Positions 6,914-10,523 of a DNA stretch of 10,523 nt are shown here, piece after piece. The DNA comes from Alphaproteobacteria bacterium (lineage in GTDB: Bacteria; Pseudomonadota; Alphaproteobacteria; UBA828). A program made the translations under genes and the position numbers. Where the stretch lies: contig JAUVWK010000067.1 in NCBI GenBank assembly GCA_030604165.1, positions 1 through 10,523 of the forward strand, in the 5' to 3' direction. The notes beneath the pieces were generated by a model. The model had not been told where the DNA came from. It made no database searches and worked only from the letters and a program-made list of their open reading frames with translations. Numbering within the stretch: position 1 is the stretch's first letter; every line of letters begins with the position of its first letter.

Positions 6914-8743
6914 CTAGGCTTGGGCCGCCGCGTGCCCAGCGGTTGGCCGGGCGCGCCTTGCGAATGCTTCGAGGTCGGAACCCGCTCTTGCCAAGACGTC
7001 GGCCCAGTCGCCGGAGACGCTCTGGCGGATCAGGGTCACGGATGGGTACCAGGGACAGTCGGTGCGGCCGTCCATCCAGCGCCAGCTGGGAACTCTCGGC
7101 ACCAGGGCCCAAGTGGGGCTCCCCAGCGCTCCCGCGAAGTGCACCGCCGTTCCGGCAATGGAAATGACGAGGTCGAGCGCGTCGATCTGCGCGGCGAAGT
7201 CGTCCAGGTCCTCCACGGCGTCGGGCCAGTCGGCGATGACAATGCCATGCCGCTCCTCGAAGGCGGCGAGCTCTTCGGCGCGGGCGCCATATTGCAGATT
7301 GACGAACGAGACGCCTTCGACGCCGAATACCGGGAGCCAGTCGTCGAGACGCATGGTGCGCAAATGGCGCTCCAGATTGTTGGCGCCGCCCCGCCAAGCG
7401 ATCCCCACCTTGAGGTTCGGCCCGAGCGCGGCCAGCCGCTCGCGCCAGCGTTGCACGGCGTCCGGGTCGGTCACGAGATAACGTTCATGCCCGGAAAAGC
7501 GGGCCTCGTCGGCACGGTAGACGCGCGGCAGGCTGCCGAACGCGACCGTGCAGTCCACCTCGGCCGGGGCCGGCCGCGACGTGCCGTCCGCGAGCCGGTC
7601 GCTGATTACTTGCGCGCCAGGAAACGAGCGCCCGAGCAGGACAACGAGCCGCGGCTCGCATTGCACCACGACGCGTTCGGCTCCCGCGATTATTTCATCG
7701 AGACAGGAGGCGAACATCACCACGTCGCCCGGTCCCTGCTCGCCATATACCAGTACGCCGCGCCCTTCGAGCGATGCGCCGGCCCATTCTGGAACCGTAA
7801 AGTCCCGCGGCGGCGAAGGGCAATCGGCGACCTGCCAGCGGGCCTCATAGTCCACCCAGCCGCGCGCGAAATCCCCGAGCTGAAGCCGCAGCAGCGCTCG
7901 GTTGAGGCGCGCTTCGCTCCGTTTCGGGGCGATGGCCAGGGCGGCGTCGAAGGCTTCTAGCGCTTCGCCGAAGCGGTGCTGCGCCTTCAGGTTGTTCCCA
8001 AGATTGTAATGCGGTTCGACTTGGTTCGGCGCGCTTGCCAGGGCGCGGCGAAAGTAGGGCTCTGCCTCGTCGAAGCGCCCTCTATCTTGGAGCGTGAGAC
8101 CGAGACCGTTGAGCGCCGCCGTATGCTCCGGCGCCTGGCTCAGCGCCTGTTCAAACCGAGTAATGGCCTCGTCATCGGCGCCGTCGGCGCGCCAGGCATA
8201 AGCGAGCTTCACGAGCGTATCCGCGTCGTCAGGCCGGGCGGCGACGGCGCGCTCCAAGCAGGCCAGCGCCTCGGTAACTTGACCGAGGCGCCGCAAGGTG
8301 TCGCCATAGTTGGATAGAGCGATCGGGTGATTCGGATTGGCCTCGAGCGCGTGCCGGTAGCTGTCCGCCGCCCCCTCATAGTCGCCGAGCGCCTTGAGGG
8401 CGTTGCCGTAATTGAGGCGGATGGTCGGGTTGTCCGGTTCGAGCGCCAAGGCCGTGGCATGGTGCCGCACCGCGTCCTCATGACGCTCGAGCGTGCTCAG
8501 GCTGACGCCAAGGTTGGTATGGACGCCGGCGATTTTGTCATCGACCGAGAGCGCTTGTTCGAATCGGATGACGGCTTCGTCGGTTCGTCCCAAACCGAGT
8601 AGGAGGTTTCCTAGATTGACCAGCGCCCGAAGGTCGCGGGCATTGCGCCGCAGTGCCTTCAGATAGAGCGCCTCGGCCGCAACCAAGTCGCCCTCGCGGT
8701 GGTGGCGGACCGCGCGATCGAACATATCATTGCCTTTGGCCAT
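6914..8743 (-). CDS. TPR repeat protein with glycosyltransferase-like C-terminal domain
   Basis: The 609-residue protein has two parts. Residues 7-278 are exactly eight consecutive 34-residue tetratricopeptide repeats (starting at 7, 41, 75, 109, 143, 177, 211 and 245), with a partial ninth to about 304. Residues 305-600 resemble the glycosyltransferase family 9-like domain often fused to TPRs in proteobacteria: WAGASLEGRGVLVYGEQGPGD (in 320-340), VGIAWRGG (446-453), DLVISIAGTAVHFAGALGSP (in 524-542), and SWRWMDGRTDCPWYP (553-567) plus LIRQ (571-574). The motif usually seen as SVDTAVAHLAGALG reads SIAGTAVHFAGALG, so activity is uncertain. There is no signal peptide, so it is cytoplasmic. A role in glycosylating a protein or surface polymer is inferred. 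ATG 8743 has AGGA 4 bases upstream; Met7 is an alternative start. Confidence 0.9.
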   Translation of the reverse strand: MAKGNDMFDRAVRHHREGDLVAAEALYLKALRRNARDLRALVNLGNLLLGLGRTDEAVIRFEQALSVDDKIAGVHTNLGVSLSTLERHEDAVRHHATALALEPDNPTIRLNYGNALKALGDYEGAADSYRHALEANPNHPIALSNYGDTLRRLGQVTEALACLERAVAARPDDADTLVKLAYAWRADGADDEAITRFEQALSQAPEHTAALNGLGLTLQDRGRFDEAEPYFRRALASAPNQVEPHYNLGNNLKAQHRFGEALEAFDAALAIAPKRSEARLNRALLRLQLGDFARGWVDYEARWQVADCPSPPRDFTVPEWAGASLEGRGVLVYGEQGPGDVVMFASCLDEIIAGAERVVVQCEPRLVVLLGRSFPGAQVISDRLADGTSRPAPAEVDCTVAFGSLPRVYRADEARFSGHERYLVTDPDAVQRWRERLAALGPNLKVGIAWRGGANNLERHLRTMRLDDWLPVFGVEGVSFVNLQYGARAEELAAFEERHGIVIADWPDAVEDLDDFAAQIDALDLVISIAGTAVHFAGALGSPTWALVPRVPSWRWMDGRTDCPWYPSVTLIRQSVSGDWADVLARAGSDLEAFARRARPTAGHAAAQA

Positions 8744-8818
8744 GGGATCCTGCCCGCTGCGGCCACCGGAGTTGCCTCCAGACCTTAGGAAATCTCGGTT
8801 AAGGAAGTTTTGCGGCGC

Positions 8819-8850
8819 CGGGTGCCGCCGGGTGCGGCCCCGGGTGCGGC
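8819..8850. repeat. Three direct copies of a CGGGTGCSGC decamer
   Basis: CGGGTGCCGC (8819-8828) is directly followed by CGGGTGCGGC (8829-8838), then after two bases by an identical CGGGTGCGGC (8841-8850). The copies lie in the 182-bp spacer between divergent starts, 76 bases before the methyltransferase ATG. They could be tandem binding sites, or just a GC-rich slippage repeat. No matching regulator gene is in the window. Confidence 0.55.
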
Positions 8851-8912
8851 TATCGACAGGCCCTGTTGCGGCACGCGATGTTGGTTCTTATGCTGCCAGG
8901 GATCTGCTGCCA

Positions 8913-8917
8913 AAGGA
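8913..8917 (+). promoter_or_regulatory. Shine-Dalgarno AAGGA that sets the methyltransferase start
   Basis: AAGGA ends 8 bases before the ATG at 8926. The in-frame ATG at 8917 overlaps this site, and the upstream TTG (8866) and ATG codons lack comparable sites, so 8926 is the best start. Confidence 0.65.
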
Positions 8918-8925
8918 TGACCAAA

Positions 8926-9642
8926 ATGGGCGAACCCGCTGAGGACCTTGGCTATGCCACCGACCTGGAGGTGATCGAGCGCCTAGTGCCGCTCTCCGGC
9001 CAGAGCCTGATCGATGTCGGCTGTGGCGATGGCGCCTTGGCCAGGGTCCTGGTCGAGCGCGGCGCGACCGTGCTAGGGGTCGAGGCCGATCCGATCCGCG
9101 CCGAAGCCAACTGCGCCGCGCCGACGGCCGAGCGCGTTACGCTGGTCGAGGGCGTTGCGCAGGCACTGCCGGTGGCCGATGGCTCGGTCGACGGCGTGAT
9201 CTTCAGCAAGTCCCTGCATCATGTGCCGGAGGCGGACATGGCGCAGGCGCTCGTCGAGGCGCGCCGTGCGCTGCGGCCCGAAACCGGCTACCTCTATGTC
9301 TTCGAGCCAATGGTCGACGGGCCGTTTTCCGATCTGCTAAGGCCCTTCCACGACGAAACGGATGCGCGCCGGGCGGCGAGGGAGGCGATGCGCGATCTGG
9401 TGCCACGGCTTTTCGCCGCCGAGCGTGAAGTGCGCTATACGATCACCGCCGAATTCGACAACTTCGAAGCCTTGGTGAGCCGTATGGTGGGCCACACCTA
9501 TAATGAATATCAGCGCCAAGACATCGAGACCGACGCGGTTCGATCGCGCTTCGAGACCGGCCGTGACGGAGATATTTTCCGCTTCGACCAACCCATGCGC
9601 GGCAATCTGTTCCAGACCGACGCAGCCGTGGTCCGGGTCTAG
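8926..9642 (+). CDS. Class I SAM-dependent methyltransferase
   Basis: The 238-residue cytoplasmic protein has the Rossmann-like fold signature of class I methyltransferases: motif I LIDVGCGDG (28-36), the acidic residue Glu53 in VLGVEAD at the end of strand 2, the acidic-hydrophobic VEGVAQALPVADGSVDGVIF (74-93), and SLHHVPEADMAQALVEARRALRP, typical of the Methyltransf_11 group. The C-terminal third (about 130-238) probably holds the substrate side; I do not recognise its specificity, so no product is named. The start is ATG 8926, chosen from the AAGGA site; starts up to 8866 remain open but would add an untypical hydrophobic leader. Its TAG stop shares one base with a possible GTG start of the next gene, so the two are likely one operon. 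The TPR/glycosyltransferase gene is divergent. Confidence 0.9.
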   Translation: MGEPAEDLGYATDLEVIERLVPLSGQSLIDVGCGDGALARVLVERGATVLGVEADPIRAEANCAAPTAERVTLVEGVAQALPVADGSVDGVIFSKSLHHVPEADMAQALVEARRALRPETGYLYVFEPMVDGPFSDLLRPFHDETDARRAAREAMRDLVPRLFAAEREVRYTITAEFDNFEALVSRMVGHTYNEYQRQDIETDAVRSRFETGRDGDIFRFDQPMRGNLFQTDAAVVRV

Positions 9643-10523
9643 TGCCCCCTGTCATACCACCGCCGCAGGTGGCTCATCGGCTTGCGTTGCTCTCCACCGA
9701 CGCCATGGCCAAGGCCGATTCCGCAGCAATCGCGGCTGGCACGGCGGGCCTCGTGCTGATGGAAAACGCCGGGCAAGCGGTGGCCCGCGAAACCCAGCTT
9801 CGTTGGCAACCGCGTCCGGTGCTTGTGCTGTGCGGTCCGGGCAATAATGGCGGCGACGGTTTTGCCGTCGCGCGGCTCCTGAGCGAGGCGGGTTGGCCCG
9901 TGCGCGTGGCGCTGCTCGGCTCTCGCGACAAGCTCAAGGGCGATGCCGCTGCCATGGCGGCGCGCTGGAACGACACGGTTCTGCCGTTGACGGTCGATGC
10001 TTTGGAAGGCGCCGAGTTGGTGGTCGACGCCTTGTTTGGCGCCGGCCTGGCGCGCGACCTGGAGGGGTCGGCGCGGGCCGTGGTGGAGGCCGTCAATACC
10101 CGCGAACTGCCCTGCGCCGCGGTGGATATCCCGAGCGGCATTCATGGCGATACCGGCGCGGTGATGGGTGTCGCGATGCGCGCCGATCTGACCGTAACCT
10201 TTTGTCGGCGTAAGCCGGGTCACTTGTTGCTGCCCGGCCGCCTGATGGCGGGCAAGGTCGTCGTCGCCGCTATCGGCATACCCGACGCGGTGGTCGAAGC
10301 ACTCGATGTTCGGCTCCACGAAAACGCTCCGGCCTTGTGGGAGGCGCAGTTTCCATGGCCAGCTCTGACGGACCACAAATACAGCCGGGGCCACGCGCTG
10401 GTGGTCGGCGGTGGCGCCGCACCGACCCGTAACGCGCCGCGCGCCGCGAGCCGCGCCGCGCCGGTCGCGGGGGGGCCGCCCGCCTCCACCACCGGCGGGC
10501 GCCGGCTCTATTTTTGGGGCGGC
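9642..10523 (+). CDS. nnr: Bifunctional NAD(P)H-hydrate epimerase / dehydratase (YjeF type), 3' incomplete
   Basis: This is a metabolite-repair enzyme: the N-terminal domain epimerises damaged (R)-NAD(P)HX, and the C-terminal domain dehydrates the S form with ADP. Seen in the epimerase domain: GLVLMENAGQAV, CGPGNNGGDGFAVARLL (about 9831-9881), VVDALFGAGL, the AVDIPSGIHGDTG site (about 10119-10157), and VTFCRRKPGHLLLPGR. A linker leads to DHKYSRGHALVVGGG (10371-10415), which opens the ADP-dependent dehydratase domain. After that the plus strand no longer matches the family; the expected next peptide lies on the minus strand (see the inverted tail), so the last 108 bases are probably not true coding sequence. 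The frame stays open to the edge. Start candidates are GTG 9642 (sharing a base with the upstream stop), GTG 9669 and ATG 9705. None has a good ribosome site, so coupling is likely; 9669 would give the more usual N-terminal length. Confidence 0.88.
   Translation, partial: MPPVIPPPQVAHRLALLSTDAMAKADSAAIAAGTAGLVLMENAGQAVARETQLRWQPRPVLVLCGPGNNGGDGFAVARLLSEAGWPVRVALLGSRDKLKGDAAAMAARWNDTVLPLTVDALEGAELVVDALFGAGLARDLEGSARAVVEAVNTRELPCAAVDIPSGIHGDTGAVMGVAMRADLTVTFCRRKPGHLLLPGRLMAGKVVVAAIGIPDAVVEALDVRLHENAPALWEAQFPWPALTDHKYSRGHALVVGGGAAPTRNAPRAASRAAPVAGGPPASTTGGRRLYFWGG
10371..10523. repeat. Imperfect inverted repeat / fold-back tail at window end
   Basis: The plus strand reads DHKYSRGHALVVGGG at 10371-10415. 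The minus strand from 10468 down to 10415 reads PATGAARLAARGALRVGA, the expected continuation of that same protein. The outermost bases read on the minus strand (10519 down to about 10471) look like a worn copy of 10372-10416: AAAAATAGAGCCGG against AAATACAGCCGG, then GGTGGTGGAGGCGG against GGTGGTCGGCGG. The turn at 10404-10426 (GTCGGCGG...CACCGAC) is a near-palindrome around GGCGCC. Runs of seven G (10469-10475) and TTTTTGGGG hint at poor base quality. Most likely a fold-back artefact. Confidence 0.7.

Noticed and set aside
6920..7960. Plus-strand 346-codon frame antisense to the TPR/glycosyltransferase gene
   Set aside because: No recognisable fold; the minus strand has the conserved glycosyltransferase-like motifs.
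8866..8925. Longer methyltransferase from TTG at 8866
   Set aside because: A good AAGGA site sits 8 bases before ATG 8926, and the added segment is a Cys/Leu-rich stretch not typical of the family.
8730..8942. Small plus-strand frame of 70 codons between the divergent genes
   Set aside because: Arg/Pro-rich, no ribosome site, overlaps the starts of both flanking genes.
10220..10492. Minus-strand 90-codon frame starting VEAGGPPATGAARL
   Set aside because: Not a separate gene: its first part is the displaced dehydratase segment of nnr in the inverted tail, and the rest is antisense to nnr.

Overview
The window is GC-rich, densely coded DNA from a bacterial chromosome. The gene set and protein style suggest an alphaproteobacterium, possibly Rhodospirillales-like: an RhlE-type helicase with a basic tail, a stand-alone RAM domain, a YjbQ protein, a class III sirtuin and a TPR/glycosyltransferase protein. 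No rRNA, tRNA, CRISPR, insertion sequence, prophage or plasmid gene was seen. The lineage is inferred from protein character only.

Layout. Bases 1-211 have no supportable gene. A plus-strand pair follows: a DEAD-box RNA helicase (212-1621) whose stop overlaps the start of a small RAM/AsnC ligand-binding protein (1618-1860). Converging on it is a minus-strand run that reads, in transcription order, amidase (5686-4331), FIST-domain sensor (4219-3092), YjbQ-family protein (3076-2657) and SIR2 deacylase CobB (2631-1894). The last three are only 15 and 25 bp apart and are probably one operon. The amidase is 111 bp upstream, with a nested inverted repeat in the gap. Divergent from the amidase is an unrecognised exported helical protein (5836-6867). 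It converges on a long minus-strand TPR plus glycosyltransferase-like protein (8743-6914). Divergent from that, across a spacer with three copies of a GC-rich decamer, lies a plus-strand pair: a class I SAM methyltransferase (8926-9642) and a bifunctional NAD(P)H-hydrate repair enzyme that runs off the window (9642-10523).

How the genes work together. Most are housekeeping or metabolite-repair functions: RNA remodelling, amino-acid sensing, lysine deacylation that consumes NAD+, and repair of damaged NAD(P)H. The FIST-YjbQ-CobB cluster joins a putative small-molecule sensor to an NAD+-dependent deacylase and is the most interesting functional grouping.

The most striking sequence anomaly is at the right edge. 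After about base 10415 the plus strand stops encoding the expected dehydratase domain. The expected peptide (PATGAARLAARGALRVGA) is found on the minus strand instead, flanked by a degraded inverted copy of the preceding bases. This looks like a fold-back, most likely an assembly or amplification artefact at a contig end. I found no clearly new defence or mobile system here.
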